A DNA stretch of 64,000 bases. Origin: Enterobacter asburiae. Its GTDB lineage: Bacteria; Pseudomonadota; Gammaproteobacteria; Enterobacterales; Enterobacteriaceae. The stretch's first letter is position 1; each line of letters starts with the position of its first letter. The stretch is from positions 1,302,001 through 1,366,000 of the forward strand of contig NZ_AP019632.1 of the NCBI RefSeq assembly GCF_007035645.1, written 5' to 3'. The position numbers and the translations under genes are program-made. The notes beneath the pieces are model-generated. The model was given only the letters and a program-made list of their open reading frames with translations. It did not search any database and was not told the DNA's origin. Shown in pieces: positions 17,654 through 28,380 of this stretch.

Positions 17654-19456
17654 ATGGTGAACAATATGACCGACTTAACCGCGCAAGAAGCCGCCTGGCA
17701 GACCCGGGATCATCTGGATGACCCAGTCATTGGCGAACTGCGCAACCGTTTTGGGCCGGATGCCTTTACTGTTCAGGCTACCCGCACCGGGGTACCCGTT
17801 GTTTGGGTGAAGCGTGAGCAATTGCTGGAAGTTGTCGATTTCCTCAAGAAATTGCCAAAACCGTACGTCATGCTGTTTGACTTACACGGCATGGATGAAC
17901 GTCTGCGTACCCACCGCCAGGGTCTCCCTGCTGCGGATTTTTCCGTTTTCTACCACCTGATCTCAATAGACCGTAATACGGATATCATGCTCAAGGTGGC
18001 ATTGTCTGAAAACGACATGCATCTGCCGACGATCACCAAACTTTTCCCGAACGCGAACTGGTATGAGCGTGAAACCTGGGAAATGTTCGGCATGACCTTC
18101 GACGGCCACCCGCATCTGACGCGCATCATGATGCCGCAGACCTGGACCGGCCACCCGCTGCGTAAAGACTACCCTGCGCGTGCAACCGAATTCGATCCGT
18201 TTGAGCTGACCAAAGCCAAACAGGACCTGGAAATGGAAGCGCTGACCTTCAAGCCGGAAGACTGGGGCATGAAGCGCGGTACCGACAACGAGGACTTCAT
18301 GTTCCTCAACCTCGGTCCAAACCACCCGTCTGCGCACGGTGCATTCCGTATTATCCTTCAGCTTGATGGCGAAGAGATTGTCGACTGCGTTCCGGACATC
18401 GGCTACCACCACCGTGGTGCTGAGAAGATGGGCGAGCGTCAATCCTGGCACAGCTACATTCCGTATACCGACCGTATCGAGTACCTCGGCGGCTGCGTCA
18501 ACGAAATGCCATACGTGCTGGCCGTTGAGAAACTGGCGGGTATCGTTACGCCGGATCGCGTTAACGTGATTCGCGTTATGCTGTCAGAACTGTTCCGTAT
18601 CAACAGCCACCTGCTGTACATCTCCACGTTCATTCAGGACGTCGGCGCGATGACTCCGGTCTTCTTCGCCTTTACCGACCGTCAGAAAATCTACGATCTG
18701 GTGGAAGCGATTACCGGTTTCCGTATGCACCCGGCATGGTTCCGTATCGGCGGCGTGGCACACGATCTGCCGCGCGGCTGGGACCGTCTGCTGCGTGAGT
18801 TCCTCGACTGGATGCCAAAACGTCTGGCGTCATACGAGAAAGCCGCGCTGCGTAACACCATCCTGAAAGGCCGTTCCCAGGGCGTTGCTGCCTACGGCGC
18901 GAAAGAAGCGCTGGAGTGGGGTACGACAGGTGCAGGCCTGCGTGCGACCGGTATTGATTTCGACGTGCGTAAAGCCCGTCCTTACTCTGGCTACGAGAAC
19001 TTCGACTTTGAAGTCCCGGTGGGCGGCGGTGTTTCCGACTGCTACACCCGCGTGATGCTGAAAGTGGAAGAGCTGCGCCAGAGTCTGCGCATCCTTGAGC
19101 AGTGCCTCAACAACATGCCGGAAGGCCCGTTCAAGGCGGATCACCCGCTGACGACGCCGCCACCGAAAGAGCGCACGCTGCAGCATATCGAAACCCTGAT
19201 CACCCACTTCCTGCAGGTTTCCTGGGGTCCGGTCATGCCGGCGCAAGAATCCTTCCAGATGGTTGAAGCGACCAAGGGTATTAACAGTTACTACCTGACC
19301 AGTGACGGCAGCACCATGAGCTACCGTACCCGCGTGCGTACGCCGAGCTTTGCGCACCTGCAGCAGATCCCGTCCGCCATCCGCGGCAGTCTGGTCTCCG
19401 ACCTGATTGTGTATCTGGGTAGTATCGATTTTGTTATGTCAGATGTGGACCGCTAA
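17654..19456 (+). CDS. nuoC: NADH dehydrogenase I fused subunit C/D
   Basis: This 600-residue protein is the enterobacterial fusion (also called nuoCD) of the 30-kDa (NuoC, about residues 1-190) and 49-kDa (NuoD, about 215-600) subunits. The NuoC part has [17 protein letters not shown] and HPLRKDYP. The NuoD part has [27 protein letters not shown] and [12 protein letters not shown], the quinone-chamber region adjoining NuoB. It lies in the peripheral arm. ATG at 17654 gives the [11 protein letters not shown] start. The nuoE gene begins 2 nt after its stop codon. Confidence 0.97.
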   Translation: MVNNMTDLTAQEAAWQTRDHLDDPVIGELRNRFGPDAFTVQATRTGVPVVWVKREQLLEVVDFLKKLPKPYVMLFDLHGMDERLRTHRQGLPAADFSVFYHLISIDRNTDIMLKVALSENDMHLPTITKLFPNANWYERETWEMFGMTFDGHPHLTRIMMPQTWTGHPLRKDYPARATEFDPFELTKAKQDLEMEALTFKPEDWGMKRGTDNEDFMFLNLGPNHPSAHGAFRIILQLDGEEIVDCVPDIGYHHRGAEKMGERQSWHSYIPYTDRIEYLGGCVNEMPYVLAVEKLAGIVTPDRVNVIRVMLSELFRINSHLLYISTFIQDVGAMTPVFFAFTDRQKIYDLVEAITGFRMHPAWFRIGGVAHDLPRGWDRLLREFLDWMPKRLASYEKAALRNTILKGRSQGVAAYGAKEALEWGTTGAGLRATGIDFDVRKARPYSGYENFDFEVPVGGGVSDCYTRVMLKVEELRQSLRILEQCLNNMPEGPFKADHPLTTPPPKERTLQHIETLITHFLQVSWGPVMPAQESFQMVEATKGINSYYLTSDGSTMSYRTRVRTPSFAHLQQIPSAIRGSLVSDLIVYLGSIDFVMSDVDR

Positions 19457-19458
19457 TT

Positions 19459-19959
19459 ATGCACGAGAATCAACAACCACAAACCGAGGCTTTTGAGCTG
19501 AGTGAAGCAGAACGTGCCGCCATTGAGCACGAGATGCACCACTACGAAGACCCGCGTGCGGCGTCCATTGAAGCGCTGAAAATCGTACAGAAACAGCGTG
19601 GTTGGGTGCCGGATGGGGCGATCTATGAGATCGCGAAAGTGCTGGGTATTCCGGCAAGTGACGTAGAAGGCGTAGCCACGTTCTACAGCCAGATCTTCCG
19701 TCAGCCGGTCGGCCGCCATGTGATCCGCTACTGTGACAGCGTTGTCTGCCACATCACCGGTTATCAGGGCATTCAGGCTGCGATTGAGAAAAAGCTCAAT
19801 ATCAAGCCGGGCCAGACCACGTTCGATGGACGCTTTACCCTGCTGCCAACCTGCTGCCTGGGTAACTGCGACAAGGGGCCGACCATGATGATTGATGAGG
19901 ACACTCACAGCCATCTGACGCCGGAAGCGATTCCTGACCTGCTGGAGCAGTACAAATGA
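19459..19959 (+). CDS. nuoE: NADH dehydrogenase I subunit E (N1a cluster)
   Basis: This 166-residue thioredoxin-like ferredoxin subunit of the NADH-oxidising module binds the [2Fe-2S] cluster N1a. Ligand cysteines are Cys92 and Cys97 (RYCDSVVCH), and Cys133 and Cys137 ([11 protein letters not shown]). The N-terminal helical region contains [13 protein letters not shown]. Its stop overlaps the nuoF start by 4 nt, consistent with coupled synthesis of the E and F subunits, which work as a pair. Confidence 0.97.
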   Translation: MHENQQPQTEAFELSEAERAAIEHEMHHYEDPRAASIEALKIVQKQRGWVPDGAIYEIAKVLGIPASDVEGVATFYSQIFRQPVGRHVIRYCDSVVCHITGYQGIQAAIEKKLNIKPGQTTFDGRFTLLPTCCLGNCDKGPTMMIDEDTHSHLTPEAIPDLLEQYK

Positions 19960-21293
19960 AAACTGTAATTCGTACTGCTGAGACGCATCCGCTGACCTGG
20001 CGTCTGCGCGATGACAAACAGCCGGTATGGCTCGACGAATACCAGAGCAAAAACGGCTATGCCGGCGCGCGCAAAGCCCTTGGCGGCATGGCGCCGGACG
20101 ACATCGTTAATGCGGTGAAAGACTCCGGCCTGAAAGGGCGCGGCGGTGCGGGCTTCTCCACCGGTCTGAAGTGGAGCCTGATGCCGAAAGACGAATCCAT
20201 GAACATCCGTTACCTGCTGTGTAACGCCGATGAAATGGAGCCGGGCACCTATAAAGACCGCCTGCTGATGGAACAGCTGCCGCACCTGCTGGTGGAAGGC
20301 ATGCTGATCTCCGCGTTTGCGCTGAAAGCGTACCGTGGCTACATCTTCCTGCGCGGTGAGTACATTGAAGCGGCGGAAAACCTGCGTCGCGCGATTGCCG
20401 AAGCCACCGAAGCGGGCCTGCTGGGTAAAAACATCCTGGGTACCGGCTTTGACTTTGAACTGTTCGTGCACACCGGCGCAGGGCGTTATATCTGCGGTGA
20501 AGAAACCGCGCTGATTAACTCCCTGGAAGGCCGCCGCGCGAACCCGCGTTCCAAGCCACCGTTCCCGGCAAGCTCCGGCGTATGGGGTAAACCGACCTGC
20601 GTAAACAACGTTGAAACCCTGTGTAACGTTCCGGCTATCCTCGCCAACGGCGTGGAGTGGTATCAGGGCATCTCCTCAAGTAAAGATGCCGGTACCAAGC
20701 TGATGGGCTTCTCTGGTCGCGTTAAAAATCCTGGCGTCTGGGAACTGCCGTTCGGTACCACCGCACGTGAAATTCTTGAAGACTACGCTGGCGGCATGCG
20801 CGATGGCCTGAAATTCAAAGCCTGGCAGCCGGGTGGGGCAGGGACAGACTTCCTGACCGAAGCCCACCTTGATCTGCCAATGGAATTCGAAAGCATTGGT
20901 AAAGCAGGCAGCCGTCTGGGTACGGCGCTGGCGATGGCCGTCGACCACGAGATCGGCATGGTCTCGCTGGTGCGTAACCTGGAAGAGTTCTTCGCCCGCG
21001 AGTCCTGCGGCTGGTGTACACCGTGCCGTGATGGTCTGCCGTGGAGCGTGAAGATCCTGCGTGCAATCGAACGTGGCGAAGGCCAGCCTGGGGATATCGA
21101 GACGCTTGAGCAACTGTGTCGATTCTTAGGCCCGGGTAAAACCTTCTGTGCCCACGCACCGGGTGCCGTCGAACCTCTGCAGAGCGCGATCAAATATTTC
21201 CGCGACGAGTTCGAAGCAGGCATCAAGCAGCCGTTCAGCAATACCCATGCTATCAATGGGATTCAGCCGAACCTGCTTAAAGCGCGCTGGTAA
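19956..21293 (+). CDS. nuoF: NADH dehydrogenase I subunit F (NADH/FMN/N3)
   Basis: This 445-residue subunit oxidises NADH at an FMN site and passes electrons to the [4Fe-4S] cluster N3. The nucleotide-binding stretch [18 protein letters not shown] lies near residue 60, the [14 protein letters not shown] flavin-site segment near 180, and the N3 ligands are Cys351, Cys354, Cys357 (ESCGWCTPC) and Cys398 (FCAHAPG). The length matches E. coli NuoF. A 55-nt gap with a UUCG hairpin separates it from nuoG. Confidence 0.97.
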   Translation: MKTVIRTAETHPLTWRLRDDKQPVWLDEYQSKNGYAGARKALGGMAPDDIVNAVKDSGLKGRGGAGFSTGLKWSLMPKDESMNIRYLLCNADEMEPGTYKDRLLMEQLPHLLVEGMLISAFALKAYRGYIFLRGEYIEAAENLRRAIAEATEAGLLGKNILGTGFDFELFVHTGAGRYICGEETALINSLEGRRANPRSKPPFPASSGVWGKPTCVNNVETLCNVPAILANGVEWYQGISSSKDAGTKLMGFSGRVKNPGVWELPFGTTAREILEDYAGGMRDGLKFKAWQPGGAGTDFLTEAHLDLPMEFESIGKAGSRLGTALAMAVDHEIGMVSLVRNLEEFFARESCGWCTPCRDGLPWSVKILRAIERGEGQPGDIETLEQLCRFLGPGKTFCAHAPGAVEPLQSAIKYFRDEFEAGIKQPFSNTHAINGIQPNLLKARW

Positions 21294-21313
21294 CGACAAG
21301 AATTTTGATTAAC

Positions 21314-21331
21314 GCTCGGTTTCGACCGAGC
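21314..21331 (+). other. UUCG-loop hairpin between nuoF and nuoG
   Basis: GCTCGGT (21314-21320), TTCG, ACCGAGC (21325-21331): a perfect 7-bp stem closed by a UUCG tetraloop. It is followed by CAACTGG rather than a U-tract, so it is not a terminator. It lies 17 nt upstream of the nuoG start and could block 3' decay or influence nuoG translation. Confidence 0.6.
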
Positions 21332-21348
21332 CAACTGGAAGCATGCTA

Positions 21349-24072
21349 ATGGCTACGATTCATGTAGACGGCAAAGAATACGAAGTCAACGGGGCGGACA
21401 ACCTGCTGGAAGCTTGTCTGTCTCTTGGCCTCGATATTCCGTACTTTTGCTGGCATCCGGCGCTGGGCAGCGTCGGTGCTTGCCGCCAGTGTGCGGTGAA
21501 GCAATATCAAAACGCGGAAGACACGCGTGGTCGCCTGGTGATGTCCTGTATGACGCCAGCCACCGAAGGCACTTTTATTTCGATTGATGACGAAGAAGCT
21601 AAACAGTTCCGCGAAAGCGTTGTGGAATGGTTGATGACCAACCACCCGCACGACTGTCCGGTCTGTGAAGAGGGCGGTAACTGCCACCTTCAGGATATGA
21701 CCGTGATGACCGGCCACAGCTTCCGTCGCTATCGCTTTACCAAGCGTACCCACCGTAATCAGGACCTGGGGCCGTTCATCTCTCACGAAATGAACCGCTG
21801 CATCGCCTGCTACCGCTGCGTGCGTTACTACAAAGACTACGCAGACGGTCAGGATCTGGGCGTGTATGGCGCGCACGATAACGTCTACTTCGGTCGTCCG
21901 GAAGACGGCGTGCTGGAAAGCGAATTCTCCGGTAACCTGGTAGAAATCTGCCCGACAGGCGTATTCACCGATAAAACCCACTCCGAGCGTTACAACCGTA
22001 AATGGGACATGCAGTTTGCGCCAAGCATCTGCCAGCAGTGTTCCCTCGGCTGTAACACCAGCCCGGGTGAGCGTTACGGCGAGCTGCGTCGTATCGAAAA
22101 CCGTTACAACGGTACCGTTAACCACTACTTCCTCTGCGACCGTGGTCGTTTCGGCTATGGCTATGTGAACCTGAAGGACCGTCCGCGTCAGCCGGTTCAG
22201 CGCCGTGGCGACGACTTCATTACCCTGAACGCTGAGCAGGCGATGCAGGGCGCGGCAGATATTCTGCGCCAGTCGAAGAAAGTGATCGGTATCGGCTCCC
22301 CGCGTGCCAGCATCGAAAGCAACTTTGCGCTGCGCGAGCTGGTTGGCGCGGAAAACTTCTATACCGGTATCGCTCAGGGCGAGCAGGAACGTCTGCAGCT
22401 GGTACTGAAAGTGCTGCGTGAAGGCGGTATTCATACCCCTGCGCTGCGCGAAATCGAATCTTATGATGCGGTCCTGGTGCTGGGTGAAGACCTGACGCAG
22501 ACGGGCGCACGCGCCGCTCTGGCGGTTCGTCAGGCGGTGAAGGGGAAAGCACGTGAAATGGCAGCGGCGCAGAAAGTGGCTGACTGGCAGATTGCGGCGA
22601 TCCTCAACATCGGCCAGCGCGCGAAGCATCCTCTGTTTGTGACGAACGTCGACAACACCCGTCTGGACGATATCGCGGCGTGGACCTACTGCGCGCCGGT
22701 TGAAGATCAGGCGCGCCTCGGCTTTGCCATTGCCCACGCGCTGGACAGCAACTCGCCGGCCGTTGAGCTGGATCGCGACCTGCAGAACAAGGTCGACGTG
22801 ATTGTTCAGGCCCTGGCAGGTGCGAAAAAACCGCTGATTATTTCCGGTACCAACGCCGGCAGCGCGGATATCATTCAGGCGGCAGCCAACGTTGCCAAAG
22901 CCCTGAAAGGCCGCGGTGCGGACGTCGGTGTGACCATGATTGCCCGTGCGGTGAACAGCATCGGTCTGGGCATGATCGGCGGCGGCTCGCTGGAAGAAGC
23001 GTTAAGCGAACTGGAATCCGGTGCCGCTGACGCCGTTGTGGTGCTGGAAAACGACCTGCATCGCCACGCCTCTGCTGCTCGCGTTGACGCCGCGCTCTCC
23101 AAAGCGCCGCTGGTGATGGTCATTGACCATCAGCGCACCGCGATCATGGACAAAGCGCACCTGGTGCTCTCTGCGGCAAGCTTCGCAGAAAGCGACGGTA
23201 CCGTTATCAACAACGAAGGTCGCGCCCAGCGTTTCTTCCAGGTTTACGATCCGGCGTACTACGACAGCAACAATGTGATGCTGGAAAGCTGGCGCTGGCT
23301 GCACTCCCTGCACAGCACCGTGCAGAGCCGTGAAGTGGACTGGACGCAGCTCGACCACGTTATCGACGCGGTAGTCGAAAAACTGCCTCAGCTGGCAGGC
23401 ATTAAAGATGCCGCGCCTGAAGCCAGCTTCCGCATTCGCGGCCAGAAACTGGCGCGTGAACCGCACCGTTACAGCGGCCGTACCGCGATGCGCGCCAATA
23501 TCAGCGTGCACGAACCGCGCCAGCCGCAGGATAAAGACACCATGTTCGCCTTCTCTATGGAAGGGAACAACCAGCCGTCTGCGCCGCGTTCGCAAATCCC
23601 ATTCGCATGGGCGCCGGGCTGGAACTCCCCGCAGGCATGGAACAAGTTCCAGGCTGAAGTGGGTGGCTCCCTGCGTCACGGCGATCCGGGCGTGCGTCTG
23701 ATTGAAGCCTCCGAAACCGGTCTGGACTTCTTCACCTCCGTACCGGCGAGCTTCCAGGCGCAGGATGGCAGCTGGCGTATCGCGCCGTACTACCATCTGT
23801 TCGGTAGCGACGAGCTGTCTCAGCGTTCGCATGTCTTCCAGACCCGTATGCCGCAGCCTTACATCAAGCTCAACCCGGCGGATGCCGCGAAGCTTGGCGT
23901 AAACGCGGGCGCGAACATCGCCTTTAGCTATGACGGCCAGACAATCAGCCTGCCGCTGATTATCTCCGAAGGTCTGACAGCAGGGCAGGTGGGTCTGCCG
24001 ATGGGTATGCCTGGCATCGCGCCGGTTCTGGCGGGTGCGCGTCTTGATAATCTGCAGGAGGCAAAAGCATGA
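21349..24072 (+). CDS. nuoG: NADH dehydrogenase I subunit G
   Basis: This 907-residue, multi-cluster subunit of the peripheral arm has an N-terminal ferredoxin-like [2Fe-2S] site with Cys34, Cys45, Cys48 and Cys67. The N5 site ligands are His101, Cys103, Cys106 and Cys112. Further [4Fe-4S] motifs are RCIACYRC near 150 and the N7-type CQQCSLGC near 228. The C-terminal part is molybdopterin-oxidoreductase-like without a cofactor role. ATG at 21349 is preferred over 21343 because GGAA at 21337-21340 is better spaced and the product begins [12 protein letters not shown] like the E. coli protein. Confidence 0.96.
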   Translation: MATIHVDGKEYEVNGADNLLEACLSLGLDIPYFCWHPALGSVGACRQCAVKQYQNAEDTRGRLVMSCMTPATEGTFISIDDEEAKQFRESVVEWLMTNHPHDCPVCEEGGNCHLQDMTVMTGHSFRRYRFTKRTHRNQDLGPFISHEMNRCIACYRCVRYYKDYADGQDLGVYGAHDNVYFGRPEDGVLESEFSGNLVEICPTGVFTDKTHSERYNRKWDMQFAPSICQQCSLGCNTSPGERYGELRRIENRYNGTVNHYFLCDRGRFGYGYVNLKDRPRQPVQRRGDDFITLNAEQAMQGAADILRQSKKVIGIGSPRASIESNFALRELVGAENFYTGIAQGEQERLQLVLKVLREGGIHTPALREIESYDAVLVLGEDLTQTGARAALAVRQAVKGKAREMAAAQKVADWQIAAILNIGQRAKHPLFVTNVDNTRLDDIAAWTYCAPVEDQARLGFAIAHALDSNSPAVELDRDLQNKVDVIVQALAGAKKPLIISGTNAGSADIIQAAANVAKALKGRGADVGVTMIARAVNSIGLGMIGGGSLEEALSELESGAADAVVVLENDLHRHASAARVDAALSKAPLVMVIDHQRTAIMDKAHLVLSAASFAESDGTVINNEGRAQRFFQVYDPAYYDSNNVMLESWRWLHSLHSTVQSREVDWTQLDHVIDAVVEKLPQLAGIKDAAPEASFRIRGQKLAREPHRYSGRTAMRANISVHEPRQPQDKDTMFAFSMEGNNQPSAPRSQIPFAWAPGWNSPQAWNKFQAEVGGSLRHGDPGVRLIEASETGLDFFTSVPASFQAQDGSWRIAPYYHLFGSDELSQRSHVFQTRMPQPYIKLNPADAAKLGVNAGANIAFSYDGQTISLPLIISEGLTAGQVGLPMGMPGIAPVLAGARLDNLQEAKA

Positions 24073-25046
24073 GTTGGTTAACGCCGGATCTTATCGACAT
24101 CCTGCTGAGCATTCTGAAAGCGATTGTTATCCTGCTGGTGGTGGTCACCTGCGGCGCGTTCATGAGCTTTGGTGAACGTCGTCTGCTCGGTCTGTTCCAG
24201 AACCGTTACGGACCGAACCGCGTGGGTTGGGGTGGTTCACTCCAGCTGGTCGCGGACATGATCAAGATGTTCTTTAAAGAGGACTGGATCCCGCGCTTCT
24301 CGGACCGCGTGATCTTTACTCTGGCACCGATGATCGCCTTCACCTCGCTGCTGCTGGCGTTTGCTATCGTTCCGGTCAGCCCGACCTGGGTAGTCGCTGA
24401 CCTGAACATCGGCATTCTGTTCTTCCTGATGATGGCAGGCCTCGCGGTGTACGCGGTGCTGTTCGCAGGCTGGTCCAGTAACAACAAATACTCGCTGCTG
24501 GGTGCGATGCGTGCTTCCGCGCAGACGCTGAGCTACGAAGTGTTCCTGGGGCTCTCCCTGATGGGCGTGGTGGCGCAGGCCGGTTCATTCAACATGACCG
24601 ACATCGTCAATAACCAGGCCGACATCTGGAACGTTATCCCGCAGTTCTTTGGGTTTATTACCTTTGCTATCGCGGGCGTGGCGGTGTGTCACCGTCACCC
24701 GTTTGACCAGCCAGAAGCCGAACAGGAACTGGCCGACGGTTACCACATCGAATATTCCGGTATGAAATTCGGTCTGTTCTTCGTGGGCGAGTACATCGGT
24801 ATCGTCACCATTTCCGCGTTGATGGTAACGCTGTTCTTCGGTGGCTGGCATGGCCCGTTCTTACCGCCGTTCATCTGGTTCGCGCTGAAAACCGCGTTCT
24901 TCATGATGATGTTCATTTTGATTCGCGCAGCGTTACCGCGTCCGCGTTATGACCAGGTAATGTCCTTCGGCTGGAAAGTGTGCCTGCCGCTGACGCTCGT
25001 CAACTTGTTGGTAACGGCGGCTGTCATTCTCTGGCAGCAGCCATAA
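24069..25046 (+). CDS. nuoH: NADH dehydrogenase I subunit H
   Basis: This 325-residue membrane subunit forms part of the quinone-binding chamber at the junction of the two arms and has eight hydrophobic helices. Conserved segments include [20 protein letters not shown] near residue 35, the acidic loop [25 protein letters not shown] near 215, and [18 protein letters not shown] near the C-terminus. The start overlaps the nuoG stop by 4 nt. Confidence 0.97.
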   Translation: MSWLTPDLIDILLSILKAIVILLVVVTCGAFMSFGERRLLGLFQNRYGPNRVGWGGSLQLVADMIKMFFKEDWIPRFSDRVIFTLAPMIAFTSLLLAFAIVPVSPTWVVADLNIGILFFLMMAGLAVYAVLFAGWSSNNKYSLLGAMRASAQTLSYEVFLGLSLMGVVAQAGSFNMTDIVNNQADIWNVIPQFFGFITFAIAGVAVCHRHPFDQPEAEQELADGYHIEYSGMKFGLFFVGEYIGIVTISALMVTLFFGGWHGPFLPPFIWFALKTAFFMMMFILIRAALPRPRYDQVMSFGWKVCLPLTLVNLLVTAAVILWQQP

Positions 25047-25059
25047 GGGGCTATAGACC

Positions 25060-25602
25060 ATGACCTTAAAAGAATTACTGGTAGGCTTTGGTACCCAGGT
25101 ACGCAGTATCTGGATGATCGGCCTGCACGCGTTTGCCAAACGCGAAACCCGGATGTACCCGGAAGAGCCGGTATATCTGCCGCCGCGCTACCGTGGCCGT
25201 ATCGTGCTGACGCGCGACCCGGACGGTTCCGAGCGCTGCGTTGCCTGTAACCTGTGTGCGGTAGCGTGTCCGGTAGGCTGTATCTCTCTGCAGAAAGCAG
25301 AGACGGTAGACGGCCGCTGGTACCCTGAGTTCTTCCGCATCAACTTCTCACGCTGCATCTTCTGCGGTCTGTGTGAAGAAGCGTGCCCAACCACGGCGAT
25401 TCAGCTGACTCCAGACTTCGAGCTGGGTGAGTACAAGCGTCAGGACCTGGTGTACGAGAAAGAGGATCTGCTGATTTCCGGTCCGGGCAAATACCCGGAA
25501 TATAACTTCTACCGGATGGCGGGTATGGCAATCGACGGCAAAGATAAGGGCGAAGCAGAGAACGAAGCTAAGCCTATCGACGTCAAGAGCCTGTTACCGT
25601 AA
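25060..25602 (+). CDS. nuoI: NADH dehydrogenase I subunit I (N6a/N6b)
   Basis: This 180-residue ferredoxin-like subunit carries two [4Fe-4S] clusters that lead electrons toward NuoB. Cluster ligands are Cys60, Cys63, Cys66 and Cys70 in one motif ([15 protein letters not shown]) and Cys99, Cys102, Cys105 and Cys109 in the other ([12 protein letters not shown]), with the usual exchange of the last cysteine between motifs. An amphipathic N-terminal helix contacts the membrane. It is spaced 13 nt from nuoH. Confidence 0.97.
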   Translation: MTLKELLVGFGTQVRSIWMIGLHAFAKRETRMYPEEPVYLPPRYRGRIVLTRDPDGSERCVACNLCAVACPVGCISLQKAETVDGRWYPEFFRINFSRCIFCGLCEEACPTTAIQLTPDFELGEYKRQDLVYEKEDLLISGPGKYPEYNFYRMAGMAIDGKDKGEAENEAKPIDVKSLLP

Positions 25603-25612
25603 GGAGAGGGCA

Positions 25613-26167
25613 ATGGAATTCGCTTTTTATATCTGTGGCCTTATCGCCATCCTGGCTACGCTACGAGTGATTACGCACACCAATCCGGTGCATGCGCTGC
25701 TGTACTTAATCATCTCGCTGCTGGCCATTTCCGGGGTGTTCTTCGCACTGGGCGCGCACTTCGCCGGTGCGCTGGAAATCATCGTCTACGCCGGGGCCAT
25801 CATGGTGCTGTTCGTGTTCGTGGTGATGATGCTGAACCTGGGCGGCTCTGAAATTGAGCAGGAACGTCAGTGGTTAAAACCGCAGGTGTGGATTGGCCCG
25901 GCAATTTTGTCGGCCATCATGCTGGCGGTGATTGTTTACGCCATTCTGGGCGTCAACGATCAGGGCATCGACGGCACGCCGATTGGCGCTAAAGAGGTCG
26001 GTATCACGCTCTTTGGCCCATACGTTCTGGCGGTTGAACTGGCCTCAATGCTGCTGCTGGCAGGTCTGGTTGTTGCTTTCCACGTTGGCCGCGAAGAGCG
26101 CGCTGGCGAGGTGCTGAGCAACCGCACTGACGACCGCGCGAAAAGAAAAACGGAGGAGCGCGCATGA
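25613..26167 (+). CDS. nuoJ: NADH dehydrogenase I subunit J
   Basis: This 184-residue membrane subunit has five hydrophobic helices. Helix 3 holds the conserved [21 protein letters not shown] segment, which contributes to the conformational coupling path of complex I. The C-terminal tail is hydrophilic ([16 protein letters not shown]). The stop overlaps the nuoK start by 4 nt (ATGA). Confidence 0.96.
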   Translation: MEFAFYICGLIAILATLRVITHTNPVHALLYLIISLLAISGVFFALGAHFAGALEIIVYAGAIMVLFVFVVMMLNLGGSEIEQERQWLKPQVWIGPAILSAIMLAVIVYAILGVNDQGIDGTPIGAKEVGITLFGPYVLAVELASMLLLAGLVVAFHVGREERAGEVLSNRTDDRAKRKTEERA

Positions 26168-26466
26168 TCCCCTTAACACATGGACTGATCCTCGCTGCGA
26201 TTTTATTCGTTCTGGGTCTGACCGGTCTGGTTATCCGCCGCAATCTGCTGTTTATGCTGATCGGTCTGGAAATCATGATTAACGCCTCCGCGCTGGCCTT
26301 CGTGGTCGCCGGAAGCTACTGGGGCCAGACCGATGGTCAGGTGATGTACATTCTCGCCATCAGCCTCGCGGCTGCCGAAGCGAGTATTGGCCTGGCGCTG
26401 TTGCTGCAGCTCCATCGTCGCCGCCAGAACCTGAACATCGATTCAGTAAGTGAGTTGCGTGGATGA
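26164..26466 (+). CDS. nuoK: NADH dehydrogenase I subunit K
   Basis: This 100-residue, three-helix membrane subunit is homologous to MrpC. The buried glutamates of the proton path are visible in helix 2 ([14 protein letters not shown]) and helix 3 ([15 protein letters not shown]). It overlaps both neighbours by 4 nt, nuoJ upstream and nuoL downstream, giving a tightly coupled J-K-L segment. Confidence 0.97.
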   Translation: MIPLTHGLILAAILFVLGLTGLVIRRNLLFMLIGLEIMINASALAFVVAGSYWGQTDGQVMYILAISLAAAEASIGLALLLQLHRRRQNLNIDSVSELRG

Positions 26467-28304
26467 ACATGCTTGCCTTAACCATTATTTTTCCGCTGAT
26501 TGGCTTCGTGCTGCTGGCGTTTTCTCGCGGCCGCTGGTCTGAGAATCTGTCTGCGACCGTGGGCATTGGCTCCATCGGTCTGGCTGCGCTGGTGACGGCG
26601 TATGCGGGTATCGACTTCTTTAACAACGGGCGTCAGCCTTTCAGCGTGCCGCTGTGGACCTGGATGTCGGTCGGTGATTTCAACATCGGCTTCAACCTGG
26701 TGCTGGACGGCCTCTCGCTGACCATGCTTTCCGTGGTCACCGGCGTGGGCTTCCTGATCCACATGTTCGCCTCCTGGTATATGCGCGGTGAAGAGGGTTA
26801 CTCCCGCTTCTTCGCCTACACCAACCTGTTTATCGCCAGCATGGTGGTTCTGGTGCTGGCCGATAACCTGCTGCTGATGTATCTGGGCTGGGAAGGCGTA
26901 GGTCTGTGTTCTTACCTGCTGATCGGTTTCTACTACACCGATCCGAAGAATGGCGCAGCGGCCATGAAAGCGTTCGTCGTGACCCGCGTGGGTGACGTCT
27001 TCCTCGCTTTCGCGCTGTTCATTCTTTACAACGAACTGGGCACGCTGAACTTCCGCGAAATGGTGGAACTGGCGCCGGCGCACTTCGCTGCAGGCAACAA
27101 CATGCTGTGGTGGGCAACGCTGATGCTGCTGGGTGGCGCCGTGGGTAAATCCGCGCAGCTGCCGTTGCAGACCTGGCTGGCCGACGCGATGGCGGGTCCA
27201 ACCCCTGTCTCCGCGCTGATCCACGCCGCGACCATGGTAACCGCCGGTGTCTACCTGATTGCGCGTACCCATGGCCTGTTCCTGATGACCCCGGAAATTC
27301 TGCATCTGGTGGGTATCGTCGGTGCGGTCACGCTGGTGCTGGCAGGCTTTGCCGCGCTGGTGCAGACCGACATCAAACGTGTTCTCGCGTATTCCACCAT
27401 GAGCCAGATTGGTTACATGTTCCTGGCGCTGGGCGTTCAGGCGTGGGACGCAGCCATTTTCCACCTGATGACGCACGCGTTCTTTAAAGCGCTGCTGTTC
27501 CTCTCATCCGGTTCCGTGATCCTGGCCTGCCATCACGAGCAGAATATCTTCAAGATGGGCGGACTGCGTAAGTCCATTCCGCTGGTGTATGTCTGCTTCC
27601 TGGTGGGTGGCGCGGCGCTGGCGGCACTGCCGCTGATCACCGCGGGCTTCTTCAGTAAGGACGAAATCCTTGCGGGTGCCATGGCGAATGGTCATATCAA
27701 TCTGATGGTTGCGGGTCTGGTCGGTGCGTTCATGACCTCCCTGTATACCTTCCGTATGATTTTCATCGTATTCCACGGTAAAGAACAAATTCACGCTCAC
27801 GCAGGGAAGGGGATCACCCACCACCTGCCGCTGATTGTGCTGCTGGTACTGTCCACCTTCGTTGGCGCGATGATTGTGCCACCGCTGCAGGGCGTACTGC
27901 CAGACACCACCGAGCTTGAGCACGGTCGCGTTCTGACGCTTGAAATCACCTCCGGTGTGGTCGCTATCGCGGGCATCCTGATCGCTGCATGGCTGTGGCT
28001 GGGCAAACGTACGCTGGTGACTGCCGTTGCCAACAGTGCGCCGGGCCGTCTGCTGGGCACCTGGTGGTACAACGCGTGGGGCTTCGACTGGCTGTACGAC
28101 ATGATCTTCGTTAAGCCGTTCCTGGGCATTGCGTGGCTGTTGAAGCGCGACCCACTGAACAGCCTGATGAATATCCCGGCGATCCTTTCCCGCTTTGCAG
28201 GTAAAGGCCTGCTGTACAGCGAGAACGGTTACCTGCGCTGGTATGTGGCGTCCATGAGCATCGGTGCGGTTGTCGTGCTGGCGCTGCTGATGGTGTTGCG
28301 TTGA
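26463..28304 (+). CDS. nuoL: NADH dehydrogenase I subunit L (antiporter-like)
   Basis: This 613-residue Mrp-antiporter-like subunit lies at the distal end of the membrane arm, with about 16 helices and the long lateral amphipathic helix at the C-terminus. Key segments are [18 protein letters not shown] (helix 5 glutamate near residue 144), [32 protein letters not shown] (lysine near 229), and [18 protein letters not shown] histidines near 335. It pumps protons. The 76-nt gap to nuoM holds a hairpin. Confidence 0.97.
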   Translation: MNMLALTIIFPLIGFVLLAFSRGRWSENLSATVGIGSIGLAALVTAYAGIDFFNNGRQPFSVPLWTWMSVGDFNIGFNLVLDGLSLTMLSVVTGVGFLIHMFASWYMRGEEGYSRFFAYTNLFIASMVVLVLADNLLLMYLGWEGVGLCSYLLIGFYYTDPKNGAAAMKAFVVTRVGDVFLAFALFILYNELGTLNFREMVELAPAHFAAGNNMLWWATLMLLGGAVGKSAQLPLQTWLADAMAGPTPVSALIHAATMVTAGVYLIARTHGLFLMTPEILHLVGIVGAVTLVLAGFAALVQTDIKRVLAYSTMSQIGYMFLALGVQAWDAAIFHLMTHAFFKALLFLSSGSVILACHHEQNIFKMGGLRKSIPLVYVCFLVGGAALAALPLITAGFFSKDEILAGAMANGHINLMVAGLVGAFMTSLYTFRMIFIVFHGKEQIHAHAGKGITHHLPLIVLLVLSTFVGAMIVPPLQGVLPDTTELEHGRVLTLEITSGVVAIAGILIAAWLWLGKRTLVTAVANSAPGRLLGTWWYNAWGFDWLYDMIFVKPFLGIAWLLKRDPLNSLMNIPAILSRFAGKGLLYSENGYLRWYVASMSIGAVVVLALLMVLR

Positions 28305-28340
28305 TCGTTAAGTGAATTTTATTCGAATTCGTTGAAAATC

Positions 28341-28359
28341 AGGCCCCTGCTGGGGGCCT
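28341..28359 (+). other. Hairpin in the nuoL-nuoM gap
   Basis: AGGCCCC (28341-28347) pairs with GGGGCCT (28353-28359) over a 5-nt TGCTG loop, followed by TAAAAAGG rather than a run of T. It is more likely an mRNA-stabilising or processing hairpin than a terminator, since nuoM and nuoN lie downstream in the same operon. Confidence 0.6.
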
Positions 28360-28380
28360 TAAAAAGGAATGTAAATCGCC

